64,000 nucleotides of DNA from Candidatus Jettenia ecosi. Its GTDB lineage: Bacteria; Planctomycetota; Brocadiia; Brocadiales; Brocadiaceae. The notes beneath the pieces are model-generated. The model was not told the origin of the DNA and made no database searches. It was given only the letters and a program-made list of their open reading frames with translations. The stretch covers positions 1 to 64,000 of the forward strand of contig SULG01000005.1 in assembly GCA_005524015.1 (NCBI GenBank). Reading direction: 5' to 3'. The position numbers were made by a program, and so were the translations under genes. Shown in pieces: positions 9,598 to 20,313 of this stretch (position 1 is its first letter; every line of letters starts with the position of its first letter).

Positions 9598-9646
9598 TTT
9601 GCTGAAAATATATTGGTAATTCAATATCCATAGCGGCAAAAAATAA

Positions 9647-9690
9647 GGGGGTATGTAAAATGCACGTTTTACATGCCCTCTTCGTTTTGT
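9647..9690. terminator. bidirectional intrinsic terminator
   Basis: GGGGGTATGTAAAA (9647-9660) pairs with TTTTACATGCCCTC (9667-9680) around a six-base loop, followed by a T-rich run. It lies between the rightward cytochrome operon and the leftward isochorismatase-like operon, so it can serve both. Confidence 0.8.
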
Positions 9691-9733
9691 ATTTTAGTAT
9701 TTTTATGTATACCTTTTTTTGTTATTGAGAAAA

Positions 9734-10273
9734 TTATACTATCTTTGCATGGAAAATACGCTTCATTTGTTGCAAAACGAATTGGTGCTCGCTTTGGGTA
9801 AGCGCCGCAACGCAATCTTGAGGTATCACAATCTTATAGCCTCTCATATAAGCCTCTGCCGCTGTGTATAAAACACAAATATTCGTTACAACACCAGTAA
9901 TCATTACCCCGGTTATCCCCAATTTCTTTAGTAATGTATCCAGCGATGTTTTATAGAAACAAGAATAGCTTGTTTTTGCTATCATATAATCTTCTTTCTG
10001 AGGCTCAAGCTGCCAAATGACTTGTGCTCCCTCCGTTCCTTTCACGGCATGCCTTGGCCATAATTGAAATTCCCGGTCATTATTTTTGTGTGCATCACAA
10101 CAGTAAATTATAGGGACCCGTTTCTTTCTCGCCTTTTTTATCTCCGCCCTAATAGGATCAATTATCATTCTTGATTTGGGTACTTCAAGAGGGGCATGTT
10201 CATTGACGAAATCATTCAACATATCGGCTATGATAATAGCATATGATTCTTCAGGTCTGTTTAATGCGCCCAT
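9734..10273 (-). CDS. isochorismatase-family cysteine hydrolase (nicotinamidase-like)
   Basis: The 179-residue protein carries the family's catalytic set: the Asp in IIADMLNDFV near the N-terminus, a central Lys in MIAKTSYSCF, and the nucleophile Cys in GVVTNICVLYTA. The WPRHAVKGTEGA segment, which often helps bind metal in nicotinamidases, is also present. The likely reaction is amide or vinyl-ether hydrolysis; nicotinamide deamidation is one option but not proven. It is last in a four-gene minus-strand operon, 12 bases after the MBL-fold gene. Confidence 0.85.
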   Translation of the reverse strand: MGALNRPEESYAIIIADMLNDFVNEHAPLEVPKSRMIIDPIRAEIKKARKKRVPIIYCCDAHKNNDREFQLWPRHAVKGTEGAQVIWQLEPQKEDYMIAKTSYSCFYKTSLDTLLKKLGITGVMITGVVTNICVLYTAAEAYMRGYKIVIPQDCVAALTQSEHQFVLQQMKRIFHAKIV

Positions 10274-10285
10274 ATTTCATCCCTA

Positions 10286-11053
10286 TTAAAGAGTAAATTT
10301 ATCAAAATCTTCTGCGAAGGCAATTTTGCCATTATAAATTTTTTTTAGTTCTTTTAACAAATTTTTATTTTCTTTTATGGTTCTATCACAGGTTGGATAA
10401 AGGTGGGTAAGTATTAATCTATCGCATTGTGATTCATGCGCAATCTGGGCACACAATCGGGGCGTGAGGTGACCTTGAATCTTTTGGTCATCAGGAAAAG
10501 AGCATTCAAGAACCAGGGTATTAACTCTTTTGGCTAAACGAAGAATGCCATCGCAATAATCAGTATCTCCGGAATACACCATTGCTTTACCATGAGGTGA
10601 CTCTATCCGGAAGCCAATACTTTGCATTGAATGTTGTAAGGGCTCCGCAATGATCTTCCATTCATCATAGACCAGCTCCCCTTTATCGATCTCCTCAAGA
10701 TATATCTGAAAATCTTTTGGTTTTATCGTTTCCCCAAAGGCCGATAATAATTTCTCATAAAATGCCTTTAAACCGATTGGACCTGTAATATAAAGAGGTT
10801 GGGTTCTTACAGGTTGATTATACCGCATAGTAAAGAGAATAGATGCAAGGTCTAATGAGTGGTCCAGGTGAAAATGGGTATAATATAGGTGATTGATATC
10901 CAAATAGGTAACATCAATGAGGAATAGTTGACGCAGAGAGCCAGGGCCTGTATCAAAAATGAGGTGTTTATCTTTTATCTTGAGATGTATACAAGGATAT
11001 GCCCTTGTTTTAGAAGGCATTCCTGTGCCAGAACCAATAATTGTTAATTCCAT
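10286..11053 (-). CDS. MBL-fold metallohydrolase, RNase Z-like
   Basis: A 255-residue beta-lactamase-fold enzyme. It shows the metal-binding motif THFHLDHSLD (HxHxDH), a later Asp in YSGDTDYC, and a C-terminal His in LTHLYP. The opening LTIIGSGTGMPSKTRAYP is typical of the RNase Z/ElaC and phosphodiesterase branch. The long exosite arm of true tRNase Z is not evident, so it could instead be a cyclic phosphodiesterase. Its start overlaps the end of the upstream phosphodiesterase-like gene by ten bases, which implies translational coupling. Confidence 0.8.
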   Translation of the reverse strand: MELTIIGSGTGMPSKTRAYPCIHLKIKDKHLIFDTGPGSLRQLFLIDVTYLDINHLYYTHFHLDHSLDLASILFTMRYNQPVRTQPLYITGPIGLKAFYEKLLSAFGETIKPKDFQIYLEEIDKGELVYDEWKIIAEPLQHSMQSIGFRIESPHGKAMVYSGDTDYCDGILRLAKRVNTLVLECSFPDDQKIQGHLTPRLCAQIAHESQCDRLILTHLYPTCDRTIKENKNLLKELKKIYNGKIAFAEDFDKFTL

Positions 11054-12384
11054 TTTATAAAATTGATACCGTCCATATCGCCTGGTATTGGGATATCCAG
11101 TGATGCTAAAATAGTTGCGGTAACATCAATAATCTCCAACGAGTGCTTGATAACATTTTTTTTATTAATATATACAAAGGCATCATCATACGTATGCATA
11201 CCGCGAAAAATACCTTTGTCGAATAGTGTTGTATGATACATGGCGCCTTTTAAATCGTAGCCTTGTCTGGGCTTGATGACAAGATCGGGCGCTTTATCAA
11301 AGTATATTCCATGATAAATCTCTTCCCGTTTATAGACCCTGTCTATGATAGGTATATTTGTAGTGGGATCTCTTATCTCTGTAAGTTTGGACATAAGCAT
11401 CTTTCTCAATTGCTCATAATGATAGCCGGCCTCTATACATCCATTGGGCTCTCTGCCTCTTAAATTGATATAAAGTCTTCCCGGATCCAGACAATAAGCC
11501 ATCGAACCTTCTCCTATATTGTGGAGAGATTTAGGAGGAATTATTTTAAAATGTAAATATCCCTCTTCTTGTAACCAGTAATTTATATATACCTCTCGTT
11601 TTAATTCACAAAATCCGTGGTCTGATAAAATTATGAGGGTCGTATCGCCATCAATGTTTTCCATAACCTTACCAAGAAAGATATCAATTGTCTTGTAATA
11701 ATCCAAAAATAAGGAACTGTATTTTGTATTATTTCTTATAGCAGACTCCCAGAAAAAGTGGTGCAATCTATCTGTCTCGGTAAAAATTGCAACAAAAAGA
11801 CTAAAAGCCTCACTCTTCATGAAGTGAAGGATTGCCTGTATTCTTTTTTCTAATGTCAGGTATAAGTCCCGAATTAACTGATCTTCAGATTCATTGATGA
11901 GTTGTGTATCAACATCAATTTTGTACCTCATTTCTTTTAAAACTGGGACAATTGAATTTGGGAACGTTGCACGTGCAAGATCTACAGCTACAAAACCAGC
12001 AATAAGTATGCCATATATCTCTGATACCGGATATGTCGATGGTATATTAATGAGAACAGATCGCATGTTGTGCTTGCGAAGGATGTTCCAAATTGGTTCA
12101 CTCTTTATGTGACGGGAGTTTGGATAATACACATCATACGTATGGGGAATCCTATCTACAAAGCCAAAAATCCCATGTTTAGCCGGATTCATACCTGTCA
12201 TAAAAGATGTCCATGCCACAGAGGATACAGGAGGGTGTGTAGATTTTATTTCCCGTAATGAGCCGGTAGAGATCAAGCTGGATAAATTTGGACATACACC
12301 TTGTTGTATTAATTTACAGATGAGGCTATAAGGGGTGCCGTCCAATCCGATTACAATTGTTTTTTTCCTTGCATGATTATTCAT
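11044..12384 (-). CDS. alkaline-phosphatase-superfamily phosphodiesterase
   Basis: The 446-residue protein matches type I phosphodiesterase/nucleotide pyrophosphatase enzymes. IVIGLDGTPYS supplies the first metal Asp; PPVSSVAWTSFMTGMNP carries the Ser/Thr nucleophile region and is followed by KHGIFGFVDR. IILSDHGFCE has the second Asp-His pair, and a late GMHTYDD has another His. The family hydrolyses phosphodiester or phosphonate bonds; several members act on lipid head groups. There is no signal peptide. It sits between the flavin oxidoreductase (12 bases upstream) and the MBL-fold gene (overlapping). The substrate is unknown. Confidence 0.82.
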   Translation of the reverse strand: MNNHARKKTIVIGLDGTPYSLICKLIQQGVCPNLSSLISTGSLREIKSTHPPVSSVAWTSFMTGMNPAKHGIFGFVDRIPHTYDVYYPNSRHIKSEPIWNILRKHNMRSVLINIPSTYPVSEIYGILIAGFVAVDLARATFPNSIVPVLKEMRYKIDVDTQLINESEDQLIRDLYLTLEKRIQAILHFMKSEAFSLFVAIFTETDRLHHFFWESAIRNNTKYSSLFLDYYKTIDIFLGKVMENIDGDTTLIILSDHGFCELKREVYINYWLQEEGYLHFKIIPPKSLHNIGEGSMAYCLDPGRLYINLRGREPNGCIEAGYHYEQLRKMLMSKLTEIRDPTTNIPIIDRVYKREEIYHGIYFDKAPDLVIKPRQGYDLKGAMYHTTLFDKGIFRGMHTYDDAFVYINKKNVIKHSLEIIDVTATILASLDIPIPGDMDGINFIKWN

Positions 12385-12396
12385 CTGGAATATCTG

Positions 12397-14322
12397 TTAT
12401 AATTTCATTCCAATCTCTACCCCTTCTGCAACAGCTTCAAGTGCAGTACGGCCTCCTATGGCATCACCAATGGTATACACTTCTTGCATAGAGTCTTGAA
12501 GAGATGTTGCAAGGGTGTTATTGGGTTGGTGGAGTGTGGGAATGATAATAGTATCAAAACCTTCGAGTTTTTGATCTGATTCCCTTCGACGGCTGATGAT
12601 TATGTAGTTCTGCCCAACCTCAGTTACCTTTGTATTCAGATATAGCTGAGCGCCCATCTTTTTAAGACGTTCGCCAATATGATAGCGGGGATGTGCGACT
12701 AATTCCAATCCAAGAACGCGCCTCATTTCTATAAGGGTAATCTTTTTACCCTGGGATGCAAGGAAGTCTGCAAGCTCACAACCTTCAGGTCCTCCTCCAA
12801 CAATTGCAATAGTATTCCCCAATGAATGGGCTGTTGAAAAGGCCTGTTTGACATTGAGTACGCCATTATTTTTTGTGCCATTGATTTCTACAGGAATGTT
12901 ACTGGCTCCATGAGCGAGGACGACTGCATCAGCCGCAAATTGCCTAATAGACATCTCAGTAGCTTCTCTATTGAGGTGTACCGCCGTATCTGTTTTTTTC
13001 ACCTGATTTATTAAATAATCGAGAAACTTCCTCATAGGGTCTTTCTTGGGCGCCATAGAGGCGTAATGAAAACTTCCTCCCAGTTGCGATTCTTTTTCCC
13101 ATAACGTAACATTGTGTCCGCGGACAGATAATAGGTGCGCAGCAGATAACCCAGCTGGTCCGCCACCAACAATCAAGATCTTTTTGGGATGTGCAGTTTT
13201 TTGTAAATGAGAGACACCTTCTCTTCCGAGATAAGGATTAACAGTACATATAAGCCTTTTATCAGAAATACTCTCAATGCATCGGTTACAACTCAGACAA
13301 GTCCTTATATCAGCCATCTGGCCTTCTCTCACCTTATTAGGAAAGTGTGGGTCCGCAATAAGGACACGGCCGAATACAATAAGGTCAGCCTTATTTTCTT
13401 GTAGCGTATTTTCAGCCATAGCAGGGTCTATGATCCTGCCGACTGCCAGCACGGGTATCTTTACAACAGACTTAATGCTTTCTGCAAGATGAATAAAGCA
13501 TCCTTCTTCCAGATAGTAGCACGGTATGTTATAGAAAGCGGATGCATAATTACATGCAGAAACATGAATAGCGCTAGCGCCTGCCTTTTCTAATATCTTT
13601 GCAATCTCTTTGCTTTCCTCTAATTTGAGTCCTGCATCGGTATATTCATCCGCACTAATACGGCAGATGACAGGATAATCTCTGGGGACGCATTTTCTGA
13701 TACTTTCAACGATTTCCTTTGCAAAACGTGAACGGCGATGTGTGTCTCCTCCATAATCATCAGTTCGTATATTGGATTCAGGAGAAAGGAACTGGTTAAC
13801 CAGATAGCCATGCGCCATATGGATTTCAACACCATCGAACCCGGCCTTAACGGCGCGGGCAGCAGCCTCAGCAAATTTATTGACCATGGATCTGACCTCA
13901 TCGACAGATAATTCCCTGGGCATTTGTTTCGTTAAAGGACTGGGAATAGCGGAAGGGGCCACAGGCTCTAAATTAGTAAAATAAGGTAAAGCCTCCTTTC
14001 CTGCATGACTCAATTGTATAACAATCTTTCCATCTATAGCATGTATAGAATCCGTCAGCCTTTTTGATCCCGGAATGAATTTATCATCATGTATGCACAG
14101 CATGCCGTCATTAACCCTGCCGGCTGGTTCTACAGTGGTGTTTTCCAGGGTAATATAACCTATCCCTCCCAATATACGCTCTTTGTAATAAGCGATAATC
14201 TCTTCTGTTACAAAACCTTCTTTATCGCACAAATGAGTTTCCATAGGCGACATTACCATGCGGTTCTTTATAGCAAGAGAACCAATCTTAAAAGGACTAA
14301 AGAGTTTTGGAAATGTAGTCAT
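12397..14322 (-). CDS. FadH-like NADH:flavin oxidoreductase (OYE-FeS-FAD/NAD)
   Basis: A protein of about 641 residues with three parts, as in 2,4-dienoyl-CoA reductase and trimethylamine dehydrogenase. First is an N-terminal OYE-type FMN barrel (PFKIGSLAIKNRMVMSPM; HMAHGYLVNQFLSP). Second is a 4Fe-4S site, CLSCNRCIE plus a later Cys in LICTVNP. Third are two Rossmann motifs, VGGGPAGLSA and IVGGGPEGCEL. I choose the ATG at 14322 because AGGAGG lies ten bases before it; the ATG seven codons upstream contains that site. It reduces enones or enoyl-CoA-type substrates with NAD(P)H. It heads a four-gene operon. Confidence 0.88.
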   Translation of the reverse strand: MTTFPKLFSPFKIGSLAIKNRMVMSPMETHLCDKEGFVTEEIIAYYKERILGGIGYITLENTTVEPAGRVNDGMLCIHDDKFIPGSKRLTDSIHAIDGKIVIQLSHAGKEALPYFTNLEPVAPSAIPSPLTKQMPRELSVDEVRSMVNKFAEAAARAVKAGFDGVEIHMAHGYLVNQFLSPESNIRTDDYGGDTHRRSRFAKEIVESIRKCVPRDYPVICRISADEYTDAGLKLEESKEIAKILEKAGASAIHVSACNYASAFYNIPCYYLEEGCFIHLAESIKSVVKIPVLAVGRIIDPAMAENTLQENKADLIVFGRVLIADPHFPNKVREGQMADIRTCLSCNRCIESISDKRLICTVNPYLGREGVSHLQKTAHPKKILIVGGGPAGLSAAHLLSVRGHNVTLWEKESQLGGSFHYASMAPKKDPMRKFLDYLINQVKKTDTAVHLNREATEMSIRQFAADAVVLAHGASNIPVEINGTKNNGVLNVKQAFSTAHSLGNTIAIVGGGPEGCELADFLASQGKKITLIEMRRVLGLELVAHPRYHIGERLKKMGAQLYLNTKVTEVGQNYIIISRRRESDQKLEGFDTIIIPTLHQPNNTLATSLQDSMQEVYTIGDAIGGRTALEAVAEGVEIGMKL

Positions 14323-14354
14323 TGATTTGAAAGACCTCCTCATTCAAATGTATA

Positions 14355-14480
14355 AGGGTTTACCACGGAAAGACACAGAATGTTACAGAAAATGATAAAA
14401 ATTTTGAATAAAGGAATTATTAAAATTTATTAGTTTTTCTATGCTTCGATGGTATTCCATGAAATTCTGTGGTGAATACT
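14355..14480. repeat. inverted 'CCACGGAAAGACACAGAA' element
   Basis: TACCACGGAAAGACACAGAA near 14361-14380 is answered by an inverted, partly diverged copy, ATTCTGTGGTGAATAC, near 14463-14478. The space between holds no gene. It is another member of the ACACAGA-type intergenic repeats. Confidence 0.4.
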
Positions 14481-14492
14481 ACGAGTATTAAC

Positions 14493-15614
14493 CTATGCTT
14501 TTTGAAGTATGATGTTTTGTTGTTTTCTTTTTACCAAATTATAAAGGGTATCGCGTTCTGCGGGAACACGACCGGCTTCTTTAATTAACGTAGTAATCTC
14601 ACGAACAGATAATGCCTCCGGGGTCTCAGCGCCGGCAGCATGGGTAATTTTTTCTTCTTGTATCGTTCCATCAATATCATCCACTCCAAAGCTCAGAGAT
14701 ATCTGGGATAGTTTAATTCCCAGCATGATCCAATACGCTTTTATATGATCAAAATTATCCAGCATTAACCGGCTGATTGAGATGACCTTCAAGTCCAGCA
14801 TTGCTGTGGTACTGAAATGACTGGATAATTCAGTATTTTTGGGATGAAACGCTAGTGGAATAAAAGCCATAAAGCCGCCTGTCTCATCCTGAAGCTCTCG
14901 TAACTTCATAAGATGATTAACCCTCTCCTCGGGCGTTTCAATGTGACCATAAAGCATAGTCGCATTGCTCTGTAATCCCAAATTATGGGCCTCACGCATT
15001 ACCTGTAGCCAGCCTTCGCCACTGAGTTTTTCCGGACACAGCTGCTCGCGTACCTTTGAAGAAAATACCTCAGCGCCACCTCCCGGTAAGGAACCAAGTC
15101 CTGCCTCTTTGAGTATTTTCAACGTTTGATGCACGGAGAGTTTTGCCAGTCGGGATAAATGTTCTATCTCTACAGCGGTAAATGCCTTGATGTGTACTTC
15201 AGGACATCTTTCATGAATTTCGTGAATCATCTTTCTGTAGAAGTCGAAGGGGAGGTCTGGGTGTAATCCGCCTACAATATGTAATTCTGTTGCGCCTTCC
15301 TCTGTAGCAGCTACAGCCTTTTCCAGAATTTCTTCCGTATCCATGACATATGAGCCTGCTTCTTCTTTATCTCGGCTGAATGCGCAGAACTTGCACCGAT
15401 TCTCACAAATATTGGAATAGTTAATGTGGCGATTGATAATGTAATATGCCACATTACCATTTTTCCGTTCACGGATACTATTTGCTGTATGGCCAATAGG
15501 GAGAATATCATTGGACCTGAAAAGCCGCACTCCATCATCAAAACTGAGCCGTTCACCACCTTCCGCCTTTTTGAGGATGTCATATATTGATGATTGTTTC
15601 AGTAGTTTTTCCAT
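14493..15614 (-). CDS. mqnE: aminofutalosine synthase MqnE (radical SAM)
   Basis: MqnE joins SAM to 3-(1-carboxyvinyloxy)benzoate in the futalosine route to menaquinone. The protein has the radical SAM cluster motif CENRCKFCAFSRDKEEAG, the family block ELHIVGGLHPDLPFDFY, LPGGGAEVF, and the C-terminal VDDIDGTIQEEKITHAAGAETP and EAGRVPAERDTLYN typical of MqnE rather than CofG or MqnC. I start at the ATG at 15614 (MEKLLKQSSI), 373 residues; the open frame runs 32 codons further upstream without resembling the family. Menaquinone is the quinone expected in anammox bacteria. Neighbouring mqn genes are not in the window. Confidence 0.9.
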   Translation of the reverse strand: MEKLLKQSSIYDILKKAEGGERLSFDDGVRLFRSNDILPIGHTANSIRERKNGNVAYYIINRHINYSNICENRCKFCAFSRDKEEAGSYVMDTEEILEKAVAATEEGATELHIVGGLHPDLPFDFYRKMIHEIHERCPEVHIKAFTAVEIEHLSRLAKLSVHQTLKILKEAGLGSLPGGGAEVFSSKVREQLCPEKLSGEGWLQVMREAHNLGLQSNATMLYGHIETPEERVNHLMKLRELQDETGGFMAFIPLAFHPKNTELSSHFSTTAMLDLKVISISRLMLDNFDHIKAYWIMLGIKLSQISLSFGVDDIDGTIQEEKITHAAGAETPEALSVREITTLIKEAGRVPAERDTLYNLVKRKQQNIILQKA

Positions 15615-15920
15615 CTTGTGTAGGATAATAAATGCAAAACAACTCCATAATGCTGATTCAATTGTCCCCGATTGAAATGAAACGTTCGGTATGGTTACCA
15701 CGGTGAGCACAGCTCAAATTTCCTGGCTGAGTTCACACGTATGGTTTAATCGAGGGTAATTGAACCTGCGAAGCTACTGCCAAAGGCAGCAAAAACCTCT
15801 ATAATTGGAACTTTATGAAAATATCAGAATCCGGGTTTAAAATCAAGGAATATGTCTTGTCACCTGGATATTATAAATTATGAGAGAATACAGAAAAATC
15901 TGTGTCTTTTCGTTATAGAT

Positions 15921-16727
15921 TTAAGATTTTTTGTCTTTTACCTTTATCTTATTCCAGACAGCATCCATTTCCTCTAAGGTACATGTTTCAATATCTTTTC
16001 CCATAGAAGCAAGTTCTGCTTCAACTTTTTTAAAGCGATCAACAAATTTATAGATTGTCTTGTGGAGTACATTTTCCGTATCGAGCTTCAAAAAACGGGA
16101 GAGATTTACCATGGAAAACAGGAGGTCTCCCACCTCCTCTTCTATATGTTCCGGTTTTTTTTCACGGATTGCCTCTTTGACCTCCGCAAGTTCTTCATCC
16201 ACCTTGGCGATTACATCGTTGATATTTGTCCAATCAAAACCTACTTTTGCAACTTTCTTTTGTACCTTCTGAGCCTTTTGAAGCGCCGGGAGATATTTCG
16301 GCAAGCCGTCTACAACAGATTTTCTTTCTTCATATCCTTTCTCCTTTTTTTTGATCTCCTCCCATTGATGAATTACCTCTTCCGGAGTGGTTGCTGTGGC
16401 ATCTCCAAAGACGTGCGGATGGCGACGTGTCATCTTATCAAGACACAGTGTCATTACACCGCCTATATCAAACTGTCCTTTTTCTTTGGCAATTTGACAA
16501 TGGAAGATAATATGAAAAAAGAGATCAGCAAGTTCTTCCTTGAGTTTAGACGGGTCTCCAGAATCTATTGCATCTATTACCTCATATGCCTCTTCTATTA
16601 AATGTGGCTTTAGAGACATGTGGCTCTGTTCTTTATCCCATGGACATCCATCTTTGCTGCGTAATTTCTGCGTCAGCTCAATCAAATCTTGTAATAAGGA
16701 AATGGGTTTAACTTCAGGTGTGTTCAT
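15921..16727 (-). CDS. mazG: nucleoside triphosphate pyrophosphohydrolase MazG
   Basis: MazG hydrolyses (d)NTPs to monophosphates and pyrophosphate as house-cleaning. The 268-residue product has two MazG folds in tandem. The first has GCPWDKEQSH, EEAYEVIDAI and EELADLFFHI (EExxE...ExxD metal site). The second has VDEELAEVKEAI and EEEVGDLLFSMVNL. I use the ATG at 16727 (MNTPEVKPIS) because the 95 codons upstream are not MazG-like and overlap the divergent hemB promoter region. It ends with a Lys-rich KVKDKKS tail. Confidence 0.93.
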   Translation of the reverse strand: MNTPEVKPISLLQDLIELTQKLRSKDGCPWDKEQSHMSLKPHLIEEAYEVIDAIDSGDPSKLKEELADLFFHIIFHCQIAKEKGQFDIGGVMTLCLDKMTRRHPHVFGDATATTPEEVIHQWEEIKKKEKGYEERKSVVDGLPKYLPALQKAQKVQKKVAKVGFDWTNINDVIAKVDEELAEVKEAIREKKPEHIEEEVGDLLFSMVNLSRFLKLDTENVLHKTIYKFVDRFKKVEAELASMGKDIETCTLEEMDAVWNKIKVKDKKS

Positions 16728-16923
16728 TGATACTATACCTGTATATAAAATTTTTCGTAATAACTCTCTGTGGTGTACCTTCTCACGAATGTAATACCGG
16801 ATTTTAGCAATTATTTTTATTGAAGTCAAACATCCAGATGATAATATATTAACGTATTTTAAAACCTGTTCCTGATGAGGTTCGGGAACATGATTTTCCA
16901 AACATTTTATAAGAGAAAATATT

Positions 16924-17916
16924 ATGGGATTCCCAGAACGACGTTTACGCAGATTGCGCAGCAATGAAAATATAAGGCGGCTGGTACGAGAAACACAGAT
17001 ATCGATAGACAACTTGATTATGCCCCTTTTTGTCCGCCCCGGAAAAGGTATTAAACAGCCGATACCTTCTATGCCAGGAAATTTTCAGATGTCTGCTGAC
17101 AAGCTGGTTGAAGAGGTGAAAATTTTGGAGGGACTTGGCATTCCCGGCATTATCCTATTCGGGATCCCCGAGAAAAAAGATGAAATGGGTTCCGATGCCT
17201 ATGCAGATGAAGGTATTATTCAGAAAGCAATTATTGCTCTTAAGAGAGAAGTAAAAAATATCCTTGTGATTACCGACGTTTGCATGTGTGAATATACTAA
17301 TCACGGCCACTGTGGTTTCGTTAGAACGGATGACAGGACAGGTCATTTTGAAGTAGACAACGATATGACTCTGGAACTGCTGGTAAAAGAATCAGTTTCC
17401 CATGCGAAGGCAGGCGCAGATATTATAGCTCCGAGTGATATGATGGATGGCCGTGTAGGTGCGATTCGACAGGGACTCGACGGGAATGGTTTTGAGCACA
17501 TTCCCGTTATGGCATATTCTGCCAAATATGCATCAGGTTTCTACGGCCCCTTCCGGGAGGCCGCTGAGTCTACACCCGGATTTGGCGACCGCTCTTCATA
17601 TCAGATGGACCCTCACAACGCCGCTGAGGCGCTTCGTGAGGTGTCGCTGGATATAGAAGAGGGAGCCGATATTGTAATGGTAAAGCCGGCGTTGGCCTAT
17701 CTTGATATTATCCGTATAATAAAAGATAAATTCAATTATCCTGTTGCAGCTTACAATGTGAGCGGTGAATTTTCTGTTGTGAAGGCTGCAGCGGAGAAGG
17801 GCTGGATCGATGAAAAACGTGTAGCGTTGGAAATTTTGACAAGCATCAAACGCGCCGGCGCTGATATCATCTTAACGTACTGGGCAAAAGATGCTGCTCA
17901 ATGGTTGAGAAAATAA
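16924..17916 (+). CDS. hemB: delta-aminolevulinic acid dehydratase (porphobilinogen synthase)
   Basis: HemB condenses two 5-aminolevulinates to porphobilinogen in haem and corrinoid synthesis. The 330-residue protein shows the zinc site [14 protein letters not shown], the catalytic lysines in MAYSAKYAS and [11 protein letters not shown], and the C-terminal [14 protein letters not shown]. All three zinc cysteines are present, so it is the zinc-dependent type. Its 3' end overlaps the start of the GGDEF sensor gene by 16 bases. Supply of haem and B12 would serve the cytochromes and corrinoid proteins encoded nearby. Confidence 0.97.
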   Translation: MGFPERRLRRLRSNENIRRLVRETQISIDNLIMPLFVRPGKGIKQPIPSMPGNFQMSADKLVEEVKILEGLGIPGIILFGIPEKKDEMGSDAYADEGIIQKAIIALKREVKNILVITDVCMCEYTNHGHCGFVRTDDRTGHFEVDNDMTLELLVKESVSHAKAGADIIAPSDMMDGRVGAIRQGLDGNGFEHIPVMAYSAKYASGFYGPFREAAESTPGFGDRSSYQMDPHNAAEALREVSLDIEEGADIVMVKPALAYLDIIRIIKDKFNYPVAAYNVSGEFSVVKAAAEKGWIDEKRVALEILTSIKRAGADIILTYWAKDAAQWLRK

Positions 17917-20243
17917 ATTTTTTCGAAATGGAAGTAGCTAAAGTATTGACAAAGGATAAAGTGAAAAGAAAAGTCTTACAAGTATTACTCCCTATTATTA
18001 TCGGCCTGAGCGCTATAACAGGAACGCTTTTTACATGGCATATAGTGTTAAGACATGAGAATTCTCAAATTGAGCAACTTACTGAGTCGCAATTACTTAT
18101 TGTAAAAAATGAGTTGTTAGCTCGTATTGATTATAAAATGTCATCACTCCTGCGTATGGCTAAACGCTGGGAGATACAGGGTGGCACACCAAAAGAGGCG
18201 TGGGAGTCGGATGCGCTGTTTTATCTTAAACATCTCAAGGGTTTTCAGTCCATTGAATGGATAGACCGTTCGTCAATGGTACGATGGATTGTGCCGCCTG
18301 GAGGAAATGAGGTTGTTCCAGACCTTAACCTTTTACATGAGAAGAAGAGAAGTATTGCGCTTGAGAAGGCTTGTGCTACAGGAGAAATTACGATAACGCC
18401 TGCTATAGATTTTGCTCAGGGTGGGAAGGGATTTCTGGGTTATGTGCCGGTATTTAAGGGCAGGAATTTTGATGGGTTTATTGTGGGTGTGTTTCGTTTC
18501 AAAACGCTCTTTGATGCCGAATTAAAGAATATTACCCCTGGCTATTCACTTGCAATTTTTGATGGTAATGAAGAAATATACAGACGAGAAGTGTACAACA
18601 ACTTGCGTGAAATGAAATGGGGCCGGGAAGTAAGCGTTAACCTTTATGGAATTACCTGGCTTGTGCGTGTTTGGCCCGGATCGGAGCGATTTGCGCAAAT
18701 ACGCTCTTATATTCCGGAATACTTTTTAATTTCCGGCATTTTTATAAGCATTTTGCTTGCCATGCTCGTTTATTTTGCCCAGACAGCTCAAATGCGCGCA
18801 CAGGGAATCAATTTGGTTAACCGTGAATTGATGCATGAAATAACTGAGCATAAGTGTGTGAATGATGAGCTTACGGAACGAATGCGCCTGGCAGCCTTCA
18901 TTGCTGATGTAGGTATTGTTGTTACACAAGGTAAAACCTTACAGAATGTGTTACAAGGTTGTGCTACATCTATGGTTAAACATCTGGATGCAGCGTTTGC
19001 TCGTATCTGGACCCTTAATAAAGAGGATGCAAATCTGGAATTACAGGCTAGTGCAGGGATGTATGCCCATATTGACGGAGCCCATAGCCGTGTGCCTGTT
19101 GGTAAGTTTAAAATCGGACTTGTTGCCAAAAACCGCAAGCCATATTTGACGAATGCTATCATCGGCGATTCTCATATCCATGATCAGGAATGGGCGAAGC
19201 AGGAAGGAATAGTTGCTTTCGCTGGCTATCCGCTCATTATTGAAGGTAATGTTGTAGGAGTCATGGCGATGTTCAGTAAAAAACAGCTTAAGGTATCGGC
19301 ATTAGAATCATTAGGCTCCGTAGCGGACACTATTGCTCTCGGTATACAGCAAAAGCATACCGAGAAATTGCTGCGGGAGAGTGAAGAGCGGTTCCGTACC
19401 GTAGTGCAAACAGCAACAGATGCAATCATTTTAGCGGATAGCAGTGGGAATATTATATCCTGGAACAAAGGAGCTCAGAGTATCTTTGGCTATTCAGAAG
19501 AAAAAGTATTTGGCAAGCCATTAACTCCCCTGATGCCCGAACGGTACCGGGATGCTCATATCATGGGAGTAGAGCGTATGCACTTAACGGGCAAAAAAAA
19601 GATTATTGGTAAAACCATTGAGGTACACGGACTGAGGAAAGATGGCGGTGAATTTCCCATGGAGCTTTCCATCAGCGATTGGAAGACGGGAAAGGGAACA
19701 TTTTATACAGCAATTATCCGTGATAGTACTGTGCGTAAGCGAATGGAGGAAGAACTCCGTGTCTTATCGCTTGTTGATGAGCTTACCGGCCTTAATAACC
19801 GTCGTGGATTTTTAACCCTTGCCGGACAACAGTTAAAAACTGCTAACAGGATTAAAAGAGGAATGTGGCTGATTTTTATCGATTTAGATGGACTGAAAAG
19901 GATTAATGATACGCTGGGTCATCAGGAAGGAGACTTTGCATTGATTGATGTAGCAAATATACTGAAAGAGACCTTTCGTGAATCGGACATTATTGCCCGT
20001 ATTGGTGGGGATGAGTTTGTGGTTCTCATGATGGAAAATACCGATACTGGCGGTAATATTGTTCATAACCGTTTGCAGGAAAAAATCGATCTGCACAATA
20101 AAAAAGGGAATCGTTCCTTTACGATATCGATTAGTATGGGTATAACTTACTATAATCCTGAACGTCCGTGCTCTATTGATGAATTGCTTGTGCAAGCAGA
20201 TAAGCGAATGTATGAGCAGAAACGGGGAAAGCAAAAAGGATAA
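17901..20243 (+). CDS. membrane sensor diguanylate cyclase (CHASE-like, GAF, PAS, GGDEF)
   Basis: A 780-residue protein with a transmembrane helix (about 27-50), an extracytoplasmic sensor region of about 220 residues resembling CHASE domains, and a second helix (about 274-296). A GAF domain (about 340-490), a PAS domain (about 495-615, [15 protein letters not shown]) and a GGDEF domain follow. GGDEF is intact at residues 702-706 and is preceded by RESD at the right distance for an inhibitory I-site. It should make c-di-GMP. The ATG at 17901 overlaps hemB; an in-frame ATG at 17928 is an alternative. The c-di-GMP-I riboswitch at 57.5 kb is a possible downstream reader. Confidence 0.88.
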   Translation: MVEKINFFEMEVAKVLTKDKVKRKVLQVLLPIIIGLSAITGTLFTWHIVLRHENSQIEQLTESQLLIVKNELLARIDYKMSSLLRMAKRWEIQGGTPKEAWESDALFYLKHLKGFQSIEWIDRSSMVRWIVPPGGNEVVPDLNLLHEKKRSIALEKACATGEITITPAIDFAQGGKGFLGYVPVFKGRNFDGFIVGVFRFKTLFDAELKNITPGYSLAIFDGNEEIYRREVYNNLREMKWGREVSVNLYGITWLVRVWPGSERFAQIRSYIPEYFLISGIFISILLAMLVYFAQTAQMRAQGINLVNRELMHEITEHKCVNDELTERMRLAAFIADVGIVVTQGKTLQNVLQGCATSMVKHLDAAFARIWTLNKEDANLELQASAGMYAHIDGAHSRVPVGKFKIGLVAKNRKPYLTNAIIGDSHIHDQEWAKQEGIVAFAGYPLIIEGNVVGVMAMFSKKQLKVSALESLGSVADTIALGIQQKHTEKLLRESEERFRTVVQTATDAIILADSSGNIISWNKGAQSIFGYSEEKVFGKPLTPLMPERYRDAHIMGVERMHLTGKKKIIGKTIEVHGLRKDGGEFPMELSISDWKTGKGTFYTAIIRDSTVRKRMEEELRVLSLVDELTGLNNRRGFLTLAGQQLKTANRIKRGMWLIFIDLDGLKRINDTLGHQEGDFALIDVANILKETFRESDIIARIGGDEFVVLMMENTDTGGNIVHNRLQEKIDLHNKKGNRSFTISISMGITYYNPERPCSIDELLVQADKRMYEQKRGKQKG

Positions 20244-20247
20244 AGAA

Positions 20248-20296
20248 AACCAATATATTCGGGTAAAATAAAAGTATTGGTTCTCTTTTGTTTTTG
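20248..20296 (+). terminator. putative intrinsic terminator
   Basis: AACCAATA (20248-20255) pairs with TATTGGTT (20275-20282), followed by a T-rich tract at 20283-20295. It lies just after the diguanylate cyclase gene and before the small gene at 20314. Confidence 0.6.
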
Positions 20297-20313
20297 GAGG
20301 AATGAGGAACGTT

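Noticed and set aside
15615-15710. Upstream extension of mqnE by 32 codons
   Set aside because: The extension is unlike the family and the ATG at 15614 gives the expected protein.
16728-17012. Upstream extension of mazG by 95 codons
   Set aside because: It overlaps the start of hemB on the other strand and does not resemble MazG.
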